Origin: Nocardia niigatensis NBRC 100131
Lineage (GTDB): Bacteria > Actinomycetota > Actinomycetes > Mycobacteriales > Mycobacteriaceae
DNA: 64,000 nucleotides
Assembly (NCBI RefSeq): GCF_000308655.1
Contig: NZ_BAGC01000043.1
Location: forward strand, 186,001-250,000
Reading direction: 5' to 3'
The notes beneath the pieces were generated by a model, which worked only from the letters and a program-made list of their open reading frames with translations, did not search any database and was not told where the DNA came from. This document shows positions 1 through 7,967 of the stretch, piece after piece. Numbering within the stretch: the stretch's first letter is position 1; every line of letters starts with the position of its first letter. The position numbers and the translations under genes were made by a program.

Positions 1-1
1 C

Positions 2-865
2 GGTTCGACGGAGACCAAGGGCCCGAGCCGGACCGCGATGATGGCGGCGGCCGGTCGCGCCGCACATCTGATCGTGGATCGCGCACCGCACCTGTTCCAG
101 GACACGGTGGCGGAGACGCTGCTGGGCGAACGAGCCGCCGAACTCCTCTCCTACCACCGCGAATCCGGCGATCACCCGGTGCTCAGCGGCACTCGATCCC
201 AGGTCAGCGCCCGCAGCCACTACACCGAGGCCCGGCTGGCGGCAGGCGATTTCGAGCAGTACGTGATCCTGGGTGCGGGCCTGGACACCTTCGCCTACCG
301 CTCGCCCCTGGCCGGGCAGGTCGCTGTCTTCGAGGTGGACCATCCGGCCACCCAGGCATGGAAGCGGGAATTGCTGGCCGCCGCCGGAATCGGTGACACC
401 GCGGTCGAATTCGTCGGCGTCGATTTCGAACGCGACGATCTGGCGGCGGAATTGACCGCGCACGGTTTCGACCCGAATCGTCCCACGCTGGTGAGCTGGC
501 TGGGCGTGACCATGTATCTGACCGAATCCGCGATCGCGGCCACCCTGGACACGCTCTCGCGCCTCGCGCCCGGCACCGAACTGGTGATGGAGTACGCGCT
601 GCTGCCGGAGCTGCGTGACGAATCCGGCCGCGTCTTCGCCGAATTCGCGCTCGCCGCCACCGCGGGGCAGGGTGAGCCGCTGCTCAGCTTCTTCTCGCCC
701 GAATCAGTGACGGCACTGCTGAACAGTCACGGATTCACTGTGGCCGACCATGTTTCGCAGCAGACCGCCGTCGACGCCGCCCTCTGGCAGCGCACGGACG
801 GCCTGCACCCCGTGGACTTCTGCCGGCTGGTGCGCGCTCACAACCCGGGACGAACCAGGATCTGA
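2..865 (+). CDS. SAM-dependent methyltransferase, LCM/TIGR00027 type (5' end may be cut)
   Basis: A class I S-adenosylmethionine-dependent methyltransferase of the leucine carboxyl methyltransferase-like family that is expanded in mycobacteria and nocardiae. The family SAM motif GAGLDTFAYR lies near residue 78 counted from the first ATG, and an acidic loop (FEVDHP) follows about 20 residues later, as expected for ribose binding. The frame stays open to the left edge, and the codons before the ATG at 38 read PSRTA, a typical family N-terminus, so the true start is probably outside the window. The substrate is unknown. The 3' end overlaps the convergent alcohol dehydrogenase by 28 bp. Confidence 0.8.
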   Translation, partial: GSTETKGPSRTAMMAAAGRAAHLIVDRAPHLFQDTVAETLLGERAAELLSYHRESGDHPVLSGTRSQVSARSHYTEARLAAGDFEQYVILGAGLDTFAYRSPLAGQVAVFEVDHPATQAWKRELLAAAGIGDTAVEFVGVDFERDDLAAELTAHGFDPNRPTLVSWLGVTMYLTESAIAATLDTLSRLAPGTELVMEYALLPELRDESGRVFAEFALAATAGQGEPLLSFFSPESVTALLNSHGFTVADHVSQQTAVDAALWQRTDGLHPVDFCRLVRAHNPGRTRI

Positions 866-1869
866 ATGTGGTCGTCGGGATTGCGCAGTGACCCGAAGGC
901 GCCCGCGACCCCGTCCAGCCCCACCTGATCGGTGATGAGCGAGGCGGCGTCCACGGTGCCATCGGCGATGCGCCGCAACGTCTTCGCGTACTCCTCGTGC
1001 GGGTACACCATGCACATCTGCAACGAGATGTCCTTGTAGATGCCCACGATCGGCCGGATGACATCGTCGGTCATGACCGCGCCGACCTGCAGGATCGCCG
1101 TCTCGCGCGGCACCTTGTACATGAGGTCGTTGAGCAGCCCCGGCACCGAGGCGCACACCCACACGTGCAGTTTCTGCCCCGGTGTGGACAGTTCCTGCCA
1201 CACCTCGACCGGATCCTCGGCGGCCGGATCCACCGCCCGGTGCGCACCGAGCCGCAGCGCGGCCTCCCGGCGCAGTTTCGACGGATCGGAGGCCACGATG
1301 GGTGCGACGCCGCGCTCCGCCAGCGCGGCCACCGCGCCCAGACCGACCGGCCCGCAACCGATCACGATTCCGGTCCCGTCCGGCCCGATGCCGGCGCGGG
1401 CCACATTGCCGAACCCGACGGCCAGCGGCTCGGTCAGGGCCGCGACATGCGGCGGCACATGGTCGGGAATGGGTTCCAGCGCCATGGCCTGCAACACCAT
1501 GCGCTCGCCGAAGCCGCCCGGGAACTCGTTGGAGTAGCCGATGCCGTGGATACCGCCCGCGGTGTCCAGCGCCCAGGGCAGCGCGACCACGTTCTGTCCC
1601 TCGACGAACGGGGTGTCCGGTCCCGCGCCGATGACCCGGGCGGCCAGCTCGTGGCCCAGCACCAGGTCCCGGTGCGGATCGAACAGGAGGGTCGGCACGC
1701 CGCTGTCACGGGAGGCCTGGAGGAACTCCTCGGTGTAGTCGAGCGCCTGCCTGTCGGATCCGCAGATCCCGCAGGCGATGGTCTCGACCAGCACCTGACC
1801 GGGCCCCGGCACGGGCTCGGGAACCTGGTCGACCACGAGTTTCCGATCGCGCATGACTACCGCGCGCAT
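838..1869 (-). CDS. Zinc-type medium-chain alcohol dehydrogenase
   Basis: A 343-residue NAD(P)-dependent medium-chain dehydrogenase. The N-terminal GroES-like domain carries the catalytic zinc site (CGICGSD near residue 35 and GHE near residue 72). The nucleotide-binding fold has GCGPVGLGA near residue 170. The four-cysteine lobe that binds structural zinc in classical alcohol dehydrogenases is not visible: residues 95-115 are Gly-rich and Cys-free. It is the last gene of the steroid operon, 43 bp after hsaC, so a steroid-related alcohol or ketone is a reasonable substrate, but nothing in the sequence fixes it. The start is the ATG of MRAVVMRD. Confidence 0.85.
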   Translation of the reverse strand: MRAVVMRDRKLVVDQVPEPVPGPGQVLVETIACGICGSDRQALDYTEEFLQASRDSGVPTLLFDPHRDLVLGHELAARVIGAGPDTPFVEGQNVVALPWALDTAGGIHGIGYSNEFPGGFGERMVLQAMALEPIPDHVPPHVAALTEPLAVGFGNVARAGIGPDGTGIVIGCGPVGLGAVAALAERGVAPIVASDPSKLRREAALRLGAHRAVDPAAEDPVEVWQELSTPGQKLHVWVCASVPGLLNDLMYKVPRETAILQVGAVMTDDVIRPIVGIYKDISLQMCMVYPHEEYAKTLRRIADGTVDAASLITDQVGLDGVAGAFGSLRNPDDHIQILVRPGL

Positions 1870-1912
1870 GTCACTGTCCTTCCGTACCGGGACGCGGGCT
1901 ACGGAACGCGGA

Positions 1913-2791
1913 TCAGCTTCGGGCCCACTCGTGGCCCCAGTAGCTGTCGGCGGTCATCTCCTCGGCGACGTAGTCGTCGCCGACGAGCATGCCCTCACAG
2001 CCGAATTCGAGATCCCAGTTGCCCGGGGTGCGGACGTAGAAGGAGATCATCTTGTCGTTGGTGTGGCGGCCCAGCGTGGAGGACAGGTGGTAGCCCGCCT
2101 TGTTCACGCGGTCCAGGGCACGGCCCACATCGTCGAGCGAGTCGACCTCGACCATCACGTGCACGATGCCCGGGCCGTCCGGCCGCGAGCCCGGGATGAG
2201 CGCCAGGCTGTGGTGGCGGGCATTGACGCCCATGAACCGGATCCAGATCGGGTGCTCGGGCGGGCCCACCCGGAACGAGCCGCGGGAGGCGAAGCCCAGC
2301 ACCTCGGTGTAGAACTTGCGCGCCTCTTCGATGTCGTGGACCGGCAGCACCACGTGGCCCAGACCCAGGTCACCGGTGACGAAGCGGTTGCCGAACTTGC
2401 CGACCACCGGGCTGTGGTCGAGCAGCGGGCCATGAAAGACCTCGATGGTGAACCCGGACGGATCGACGAAGGCGATGGCCGCCTCGACGTGGCGGTTGGC
2501 GGCCTCGGCGAGGGTCAGTGGGGTGACCGCGACGCCGGCCTTCTCGAGGATCTCGCGCACCAGGTCCAGCGAGCGGCGGTCGGCGACCTGCCAGCCGACG
2601 GCGATGACCGCGTCACGGTCGCCGGGCACCAGCTCGAGCCGGTAGGTGTGCTCGTCGACGCGCAGGTACACCGAGTCGGGATTCGGGCCGGAGCCCTCCG
2701 CGAAACCGATGGTGTCGAAGGCGAATGCGCGCCAGGCGTCCACATCGGCGATCTGGGCGCGCACATAGCCGAGCGAGGCGAAGGCAGCCAT
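1913..2791 (-). CDS. hsaC: HsaC-like extradiol dioxygenase (3,4-DHSA 4,5-dioxygenase)
   Basis: A type I extradiol ring-cleavage dioxygenase of 292 residues, the usual size of HsaC/BphC enzymes. Two vicinal-oxygen-chelate modules are visible. Fe(II) ligands fall where the family has them: H146 (GLGHVVLP), H211 (HVMVEV) and E262 (WDLEFG). Second-sphere residues HH193-194, H243 and Y252 are also present. HsaC cleaves the catechol made from the steroid A ring after B-ring opening. The start was set at 2791 because a GAGGAG ribosome site precedes it and conservation begins at MAAFASLGYV; a longer upstream frame is low-complexity Pro/Ser. It lies between kshB and the alcohol dehydrogenase. The steroid role rests on the neighbours; a biphenyl-type substrate is the alternative. 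Confidence 0.88.
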   Translation of the reverse strand: MAAFASLGYVRAQIADVDAWRAFAFDTIGFAEGSGPNPDSVYLRVDEHTYRLELVPGDRDAVIAVGWQVADRRSLDLVREILEKAGVAVTPLTLAEAANRHVEAAIAFVDPSGFTIEVFHGPLLDHSPVVGKFGNRFVTGDLGLGHVVLPVHDIEEARKFYTEVLGFASRGSFRVGPPEHPIWIRFMGVNARHHSLALIPGSRPDGPGIVHVMVEVDSLDDVGRALDRVNKAGYHLSSTLGRHTNDKMISFYVRTPGNWDLEFGCEGMLVGDDYVAEEMTADSYWGHEWARS

Positions 2792-2819
2792 GGTGATACT
2801 CCTCGGGAGATTAGGGATA

Positions 2820-3902
2820 TCAGGAATAGGTGACGGTGACGTCGTCGGTGACCGGAACGGCCTGGCAGGCGAGCACATAGCCGTCGGCGATGTCCTCTTC
2901 CTCCAGAATCTCGTTGCGGCGCATGCTCACCTCGCCGGACACCACCCGGCACACGCAGGCGCTGCACGCGCCCTCCTTGCACGAGTAGGGGGCGTCCAGG
3001 CCCTTGGCGAGCATGGTGTCGAGCAGGGTCTGCCGGCGCGGCCAGGTCAGCTCGTGGTTCTCGCCGTCGAGTTCGACCCGCGCGAGGGCGGCGTCACCGT
3101 CGTCGGCCACCACTTCGGTGGCGGCCGTGTCGATCTCGAACGGGTTGCCGGACAGGGAGACGAACTTCTCGGAGTGCACGCGCATGCGGTCCGCGCCGAG
3201 TTCGGCCATGGCGGCCACGACCGCGTCCATGAACGGACCGGGACCGCAGACGAAAACCTCCCGGCCCGCCCATGGACGCGCCATCGCGGCCAGGCCGGCC
3301 ACGCTCGGCAAGCCCTGAACGGACTGCAGCCAGTGCAGCACCAGGAGCCGATCCGGGTGCGCTGCAGCCAGTTCCGCGAGCTCTGCGGCGAAGATAACCG
3401 AATTCTCGTGCTGGTTGGCGTAAATCAGGGTGCAGTGACCGGAGCCCTGCGCCAGCACGGATTTCAGGATGGACAGCACCGGCGTGACGCCGCTGCCGCC
3501 GGCGAACAGCAGCAGATCGGTGTCCAGCGACTTCGGGGTGAAGATGCCGGCGGGCGGTAGCACGTCGAGGGCCAGGCCCTCGGCTGCGTTGTCGCACAGC
3601 CAGTTCGAGCCATAGCCGTCGACGGTCCGCTTGACAGTGACCTTCAGCGGGCCGCCCTCGTGCGGCGCGCTCGACAGCGAGTAGCAGCGGCTCACCGAGC
3701 CGGTGAGCTCGCTCGGGATGCGCAGGGTCAGGAACTGTCCCGGACGATACGAGAACCGGTCGGCGTGCGCGGCGTCCGGTGCGAGCTCGAGCGACACCGC
3801 GTCGGCGGTCTCGCGCACCACGCGCACGACCTGCACCGATGTGATCCCGCTCACTTGGGCGTTCGCCACAGCCTCGTCGACCTCGAAGTCTGTCACGGTC
3901 AT
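2820..3902 (-). CDS. kshB: KshB-like ferredoxin reductase of 3-ketosteroid 9alpha-hydroxylase
   Basis: The 360-residue reductase that passes electrons from NADH to the Rieske oxygenase KshA. The order is FAD domain (RCYSLSSAP, residues 72-80), NAD domain (AGGSGVTPV, 134-142, and CGPGPFM, 219-225), then a C-terminal plant-type [2Fe-2S] ferredoxin with C308, C313, C316 and C346. Length matches known KshB (about 358) when translation starts at 3902. The frame extends to a GTG at 4034 directly after the upstream stop, but that extension is not conserved-looking. It lies 28 bp upstream of hsaC. The phenylacetyl-CoA epoxidase reductase PaaE has the same layout; adjacency to kshA favours KshB. Confidence 0.88.
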   Translation of the reverse strand: MTVTDFEVDEAVANAQVSGITSVQVVRVVRETADAVSLELAPDAAHADRFSYRPGQFLTLRIPSELTGSVSRCYSLSSAPHEGGPLKVTVKRTVDGYGSNWLCDNAAEGLALDVLPPAGIFTPKSLDTDLLLFAGGSGVTPVLSILKSVLAQGSGHCTLIYANQHENSVIFAAELAELAAAHPDRLLVLHWLQSVQGLPSVAGLAAMARPWAGREVFVCGPGPFMDAVVAAMAELGADRMRVHSEKFVSLSGNPFEIDTAATEVVADDGDAALARVELDGENHELTWPRRQTLLDTMLAKGLDAPYSCKEGACSACVCRVVSGEVSMRRNEILEEEDIADGYVLACQAVPVTDDVTVTYS

Positions 3903-4034
3903 CCGTTCCACCAGTTCCATTCCTGTGCTGTCTGTTTCGAGCCCGTCCGGGGCGGGTATCAGATACTCGGGGCCGACCGCCGACGATGTCGGGAGGCCCA
4001 CCCGGAGGTCGCCGGCCGGAGCCGACGACCCCAC

Positions 4035-4280
4035 TCAGGCCAGAGTCCGCCCTCGAGTGCGCACGTCCACGTCGCGCGTGCTGACGGTCAGCGCACCCGA
4101 GGCGACGGCCTTCTCGATGCTCGCCCGTAGCGCCCGGCACGTGTGAGCTCGCAGCCCCGTGTCCGCGAGTTCCGTGCACGCGGCCTGCGCGTCCTTGTTC
4201 CACTGCACGCTGGTGTGCTGGTCGCTGTACTTCTCCACCAGCACGCACGTCCCGCAGGACCGGCACGAAACCTTGTCCAT
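4035..4280 (-). CDS. Small cysteine-rich protein between kshA and kshB
   Basis: An 81-residue protein that I do not recognise. The N-terminus has three closely spaced cysteines (CRSCGTC, residues 6-12), and two more Cys occur at about 35 and 49 (AAC, HTC), so it could bind a metal or an iron-sulfur cluster. There is no transmembrane segment. The start ATG is 12 bp after the kshA stop, so it is in the operon and probably co-translated with kshA. The KshA-KshB reaction needs only an oxygenase and a reductase with its own [2Fe-2S] domain, so an accessory electron-transfer or assembly role would be new. The function is not established here. Confidence 0.7.
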   Translation of the reverse strand: MDKVSCRSCGTCVLVEKYSDQHTSVQWNKDAQAACTELADTGLRAHTCRALRASIEKAVASGALTVSTRDVDVRTRGRTLA

Positions 4281-4291
4281 GGCAGCGTCTC

Positions 4292-5464
4292 TCAGCTCTG
4301 CGCCACTGCGCCGGAGACGTTGCTCGCAACGGCGGCTTCGCGCTTGGCGATATTGTCGGCGACCTCCGCCTCCCAGGCGGTGACCGCGCGGGTGGTGTCC
4401 ACCTCGTACTCGAAGCGGTCGGTCATCTCGTCCTCGACCTCGGCGGTGTCCACGTAGAACTGCTCGTACCAGCGACGCAGCTGATAGACCGGCCCGTCCT
4501 CCTCGCACAGCAGCGGATTGTTGATGCGCGACTTGCGCTTCCAGATGGCCGCGTCCTGCTCGAAGCCCTTGCCCAGGCCGCCCACGAACTTCTCGGCGAT
4601 CTCCCGCGCCTGCTCGGCGGGCACGCCCTGCGGCCTCTTGGCGATCGCGCCGTACATGAGCACGAACTGGTTCTCGTTGATCGGGTAGTGGCAGTTGATC
4701 AGGTAGCCCTCGACGACCAGCCCGTTCGGGCTCTCGCTCTTCAGGTAGTCGATCATGTAGGAGGGCCCGTAGTAGGAGGCCTCCGACTGCAGGACGTTCT
4801 TGCCGCCCAACGCCTTGGCGGTCTCGCCCATCATGTCCTCACGCGATACGGAGGTCATGTACTGGCTGGCGGTGTGGCCCTCGAAGACGTTCTTGAAGAA
4901 GGTCGGGAAGCCGTAGTGCACGTAGAAGAAGTGCGCCATGTCCACGACATTGTCGACGACCTCGCGGCAGTTGGCATCGACGATCATCGAGTTCCAGGTC
5001 CAGTCGGTCCACTCGTCGTCGAAGGCGGCGTCGATGCGCGGGATCGCCAGCTCGGCCGGCGGCTGCTTGCCCTCCGGGTCGTTCCAGACGAACAGCATCT
5101 TGTTCTCGACCATGGTCGGCCACGCCTTGGTGCGGGCCAGCGGGGGCACGCGGCGCGCGTACGGGATGCCGGTGCACTTGCCCTTGCCGTTCCAGCGCCA
5201 GTCGTGGAACGGGCAGGCGATGGAGTCGCCCTTGACGGTGCCGTCGGCCAGGTTGCCGCCCATGTGGGGGCAGTACGCGTTGAGCACGTTGAGGGTGCCG
5301 TCCTCGGCCGCGAACACCACGATCTCGGTGCCGAAAGCCTTGACGGTGTGCGGCTTTCCATCGCGGAAGGAGTCGGCCAGGCCCAGGCAGTGCCAGCCGC
5401 GCGCGAATCGCGTCGGGGGCTTGCCCGCGTCGATGACCCGCGCCTCACCGTCCATGGTGGTCAT
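4292..5464 (-). CDS. kshA: 3-ketosteroid 9alpha-hydroxylase oxygenase KshA
   Basis: A Rieske non-haem iron oxygenase of 390 residues, the normal KshA length. The Rieske motif is C65-x-H67 and C84-x2-H87. The mononuclear iron site is in DNVVDMAHFFYVHYG, with H178 and H183 as likely ligands and the bridging Asp at 175. KshA hydroxylates C9 of 1,4-androstadiene-3,17-dione or its CoA-side-chain analogues; with KstD activity the B ring then opens spontaneously. An AGGA ribosome site lies ahead of the ATG at 5464. It follows hsaB by 161 bp. That gap has no obvious operator, so the gene probably depends on the hsaB promoter. Confidence 0.93.
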   Translation of the reverse strand: MTTMDGEARVIDAGKPPTRFARGWHCLGLADSFRDGKPHTVKAFGTEIVVFAAEDGTLNVLNAYCPHMGGNLADGTVKGDSIACPFHDWRWNGKGKCTGIPYARRVPPLARTKAWPTMVENKMLFVWNDPEGKQPPAELAIPRIDAAFDDEWTDWTWNSMIVDANCREVVDNVVDMAHFFYVHYGFPTFFKNVFEGHTASQYMTSVSREDMMGETAKALGGKNVLQSEASYYGPSYMIDYLKSESPNGLVVEGYLINCHYPINENQFVLMYGAIAKRPQGVPAEQAREIAEKFVGGLGKGFEQDAAIWKRKSRINNPLLCEEDGPVYQLRRWYEQFYVDTAEVEDEMTDRFEYEVDTTRAVTAWEAEVADNIAKREAAVASNVSGAVAQS

Positions 5465-5625
5465 GTGAATTCCTCTCCCTTGCCTTGCTTCGATGGTTGC
5501 GGCCGATGTGACGGCGACGACAGCGCAGTCTCACTGGCCGGGCTGTGACTACTGATGGACGAGATGACCGCGCCGGCCGATGGCCGGGACGACTACGCCC
5601 ACTGATGCTCGGGACGACCGTGCTT

Positions 5626-6141
5626 CTACTGCGTGTCGAGACGACCGAACGCCGCGCGATAGAACAGCAGCGGCTTCGCCTCGGAATGCTCATTCAAGCA
5701 GGTCACGCGGCCGATGACGATGGTGTGGTCGCCGCCGTCGGCTTCGTCGTACAGCTCGCAGTCGATGGAGGCCATGGCCCCGGCGAGCAAGGGCGAGCCG
5801 TTCTCCGAGGCGGTCCACTCCACGCCCGCGAACTTGTCGGCGCCCGGACGCCCGAGCTGACGGCAGATCTCGGCCTGATCGTCGGCCAGGATGTTCACGC
5901 AGAACCGGCCCACCTCACGGATTCTCGGCCAGGTGCTCGAGGTCCGCGCCGGGAAGAAGCTGACCAGCGGCGGGTCGATGGACAGCGATGCGAACGACTG
6001 GCACGCGAAGCCGAGAGGTTCGTCCTCGTCGAGGGCGGTGATCACCGTGACACCCGAGCAGAATCTGCCGAGGACGGTCTTGAACGCCGTCGCGTCGATG
6101 GCCGGAGTCCGGCTGCCTGGCACATTGACACCAGTGAGCAC
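5626..6141 (-). CDS. hsaB: HsaB-like flavin reductase
   Basis: The flavin reductase component of the two-component 3-HSA hydroxylase; it supplies reduced FMN to HsaA. It is a 171-residue member of the flavin-reductase-like (HpaC/ActVB) family, with the conserved GFACQSFASLSIDPPLV stretch, GRFCVNIL and a C-terminal GGDHTIVIGRV segment. The start is a GTG at 6141 preceded at 5-nt spacing by a strong AAGGAGG ribosome site (6145-6152, read on the minus strand). An in-frame ATG at 6183 lies upstream of that site and inside the operator region, so it is unlikely. First gene of the steroid operon; a perfect palindrome sits 12 bp upstream of the start. Confidence 0.87.
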   Translation of the reverse strand: MLTGVNVPGSRTPAIDATAFKTVLGRFCSGVTVITALDEDEPLGFACQSFASLSIDPPLVSFFPARTSSTWPRIREVGRFCVNILADDQAEICRQLGRPGADKFAGVEWTASENGSPLLAGAMASIDCELYDEADGGDHTIVIGRVTCLNEHSEAKPLLFYRAAFGRLDTQ

Positions 6142-6152
6142 CGGCGCCTCCT

Positions 6153-6169
6153 TATTTCGATCCGAAATA
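6153..6169. promoter_or_regulatory. Palindromic operator A upstream of hsaB
   Basis: TATTTCG-ATC-CGAAATA, a perfect 7+3+7 inverted repeat between hsaB and the divergent IclR gene. Near-identical copies lie at 9947-9963 (before ribBA) and 23738-23754 (before hsaA). No other copy was seen between genes in this window. The binding protein is unknown; the adjacent IclR or PadR regulators are the obvious candidates. Confidence 0.75.
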
Positions 6170-6375
6170 TAGCTAGCAGTCATGACAGCAGGTCGCGCGC
6201 AGGAGGCGTCAACTCCATGGTTCGGTCATCGGGACACGTATGCGTAGGTTTTACGTAGTTCTCCCGATTCCGCAGGTCGTGACACAGGGCACTGTGATGG
6301 GTAGCACAAGCTCCGAACTAGGTACATGCCTAATCGGAATAGTCCTAGACTGAATGTGAACCAACGGAGGTACAT

Positions 6376-7209
6376 ATGTCCGTCACCATGCTGCCCCCGG
6401 CGGAGACTGGACACCCCCACAACCCCATGCGCGCCAAGGATTCTCGCGCCAGCGCCGAGGTTCCCGTCTCGATGATCGAGCGAATGACCTTGATCCTGGA
6501 CGCATTCGACGCCTCCACCCCCACGCTCACGCTGCTCGGTCTGGTCGAGCGCACCGGGCTGCCGCGGTCCACCGTGCACCGGATCCTCGACCAGATGATC
6601 AAGCTGCGCTGGCTGGCCCACACCTCGGGCGGCTACCGACTGGGCATGCGCGCACTCGAACTGGGCGGACTCACCGCGGACCACAACGAGATTCGCGACG
6701 CCGTGTCCCCGCTGCTGCACGAACTGAGCCAGCGCACCGGCATGGTCGGGCACCTGGCGGTCCTCGACGGCCGCGACGTGGTCTACCTGGACAAGGCCGG
6801 CGGTCGCTTCGCCGCCAGCCTGCCCACCCGCCTGGGTGGCCGGATGCCCGCGCACGCGACCGCGCTGGGCAAGGCCATGCTGGCCTGCCTGGAGCCGAAC
6901 ATCGCCGAGGCGGCGCTGCGCACCCGGCTGGCGCGCCTGACCCCGCGCACCATCTGCGAGCCCGAGGCGCTCTCGCGCGAGCTGCAGCAGATCCGCATGC
7001 GCCAGGGCATGGCCATCGACCGCGAAGAGGCCGTCGCCGGAATCGCCTGCGTCGCAGCGCCTTTGCGGGGCCGCGGCACCGCGCCGGCCGCACTGTCCCT
7101 GTCCGGCCGCGCCGACGGCATGAGCTACGACCGGCTGGCCCGCGTGGTCCTCGAGGTCGCGCACGAGGCCGGCCGCGCCCTGTTCCCGCGTCGCGCCCAC
7201 TGGCGCTGA
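6376..7209 (+). CDS. IclR-family transcriptional regulator
   Basis: A 277-residue IclR-type regulator. A winged helix at about residues 30-90 (LTLLGLVERTGLPRSTVHRI) is followed by the ligand-binding IclR domain with the family marker PAHATALGKAMLA near 158 and a GIACVAAPL segment near 220. A GGAGG site lies 6 nt before the ATG. It is transcribed away from hsaB, and the 234-bp divergent region holds operator A, so control of the steroid operon, with a ring-cleavage intermediate as ligand, is a fair inference. The ligand is unknown. Confidence 0.88.
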   Translation: MSVTMLPPAETGHPHNPMRAKDSRASAEVPVSMIERMTLILDAFDASTPTLTLLGLVERTGLPRSTVHRILDQMIKLRWLAHTSGGYRLGMRALELGGLTADHNEIRDAVSPLLHELSQRTGMVGHLAVLDGRDVVYLDKAGGRFAASLPTRLGGRMPAHATALGKAMLACLEPNIAEAALRTRLARLTPRTICEPEALSRELQQIRMRQGMAIDREEAVAGIACVAAPLRGRGTAPAALSLSGRADGMSYDRLARVVLEVAHEAGRALFPRRAHWR

Positions 7210-7222
7210 GCGGAGCCGGAGC

Positions 7223-7885
7223 ATGCGGGGGCGATACAGTTCGATGATGACCGATGGCGTGCATGCCGAAGAGGCGCAGGCGATTCCGGATCTACCCACA
7301 ACGGCGTGGGCGGTTCTCGGAATGCTCTCGCACGCCGAAGAACTGTCCGGATACGACCTGAAGAAATGGGCCGACTGGAGTCTGCAGTTCTTCTATTGGA
7401 GTCCGTCGTTCAGCCAGATCTACGCAGAGCTCAAACGCCTGGAAAAACACGGCTACGCGATCTCGCGGACCGTCGTATCCGAGGACGGTATGCGCGGCAA
7501 ACGCATGTACGCCATCACCGAGTCCGGGCGCGAAGCGGCGGCGCAGTGGGTCAACCACTCCCCTGTCGAGGCGCCGGTGCTCAAACACAGCGTGATGCTG
7601 CGGGCCTGGCTGGGGCATCTGGCCGAGCCGGAACGCATGCGCGAAATCCTGACCCAGCACATCGAATACACCGAGACCATGCGGCGGCGCGCACAGGCCG
7701 ACGCCGAGGGCGCGGATGTGAACCCGGACTGGGCATATCCCAGCGCGGTATTGCGCTGGTGCGTCAAGCATTACGAGGCCGAAAAGGAATTCGCCGAGGA
7801 TCTACTGGCGGATTTGGACAAATTGGCGAGACAGCGTAGCCGCCGGAAGCCTGCGAAGAAACAAAATTCCAGCGATTCCCACTGA
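7223..7885 (+). CDS. PadR-family transcriptional regulator
   Basis: A PadR-type regulator of about 213-220 residues. The winged helix begins TTAWAVLGMLS and continues SGYDLKKWAD and the wing segment; the aromatic patch LQFFYWSPSFSQIYAELKRLE is typical of the family, as is the C-terminal coiled-coil (PadR C-domain, about 105-205). It starts 14 bp after the IclR gene. The ATGs at 7244 and 7247 are alternative starts closer to the conserved region. It is followed by an MFS exporter gene, a common PadR arrangement, so it probably represses that transporter. Confidence 0.87.
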   Translation: MRGRYSSMMTDGVHAEEAQAIPDLPTTAWAVLGMLSHAEELSGYDLKKWADWSLQFFYWSPSFSQIYAELKRLEKHGYAISRTVVSEDGMRGKRMYAITESGREAAAQWVNHSPVEAPVLKHSVMLRAWLGHLAEPERMREILTQHIEYTETMRRRAQADAEGADVNPDWAYPSAVLRWCVKHYEAEKEFAEDLLADLDKLARQRSRRKPAKKQNSSDSH

Positions 7886-7917
7886 ACGGACTTGGTAATA
7901 GTCGGCGCCTTCCGGGC

Positions 7918-7941
7918 GTGACACGGTTCACACGATTGTGT
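7918..7941. promoter_or_regulatory. Overlapping inverted repeats before the MFS gene
   Basis: An imperfect repeat GTGACACGGTTCAC (7918-7931) overlaps CACA-CGAT-TGTG (7929-7940). It sits 27 bp ahead of the transporter start, in the gap after the PadR gene, where a PadR operator would be expected. The assignment is inference. Confidence 0.35.
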
Positions 7942-7967
7942 TACTACCCACCCATGGAGGACGCCAC

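Noticed and set aside
3903..4034. 44-residue N-terminal extension of KshB from a GTG touching the upstream stop
   Set aside because: KshB reaches its normal 360 residues from 3902 and the extension has no family resemblance. The arrangement is suggestive of coupling, but conservation argues against it.
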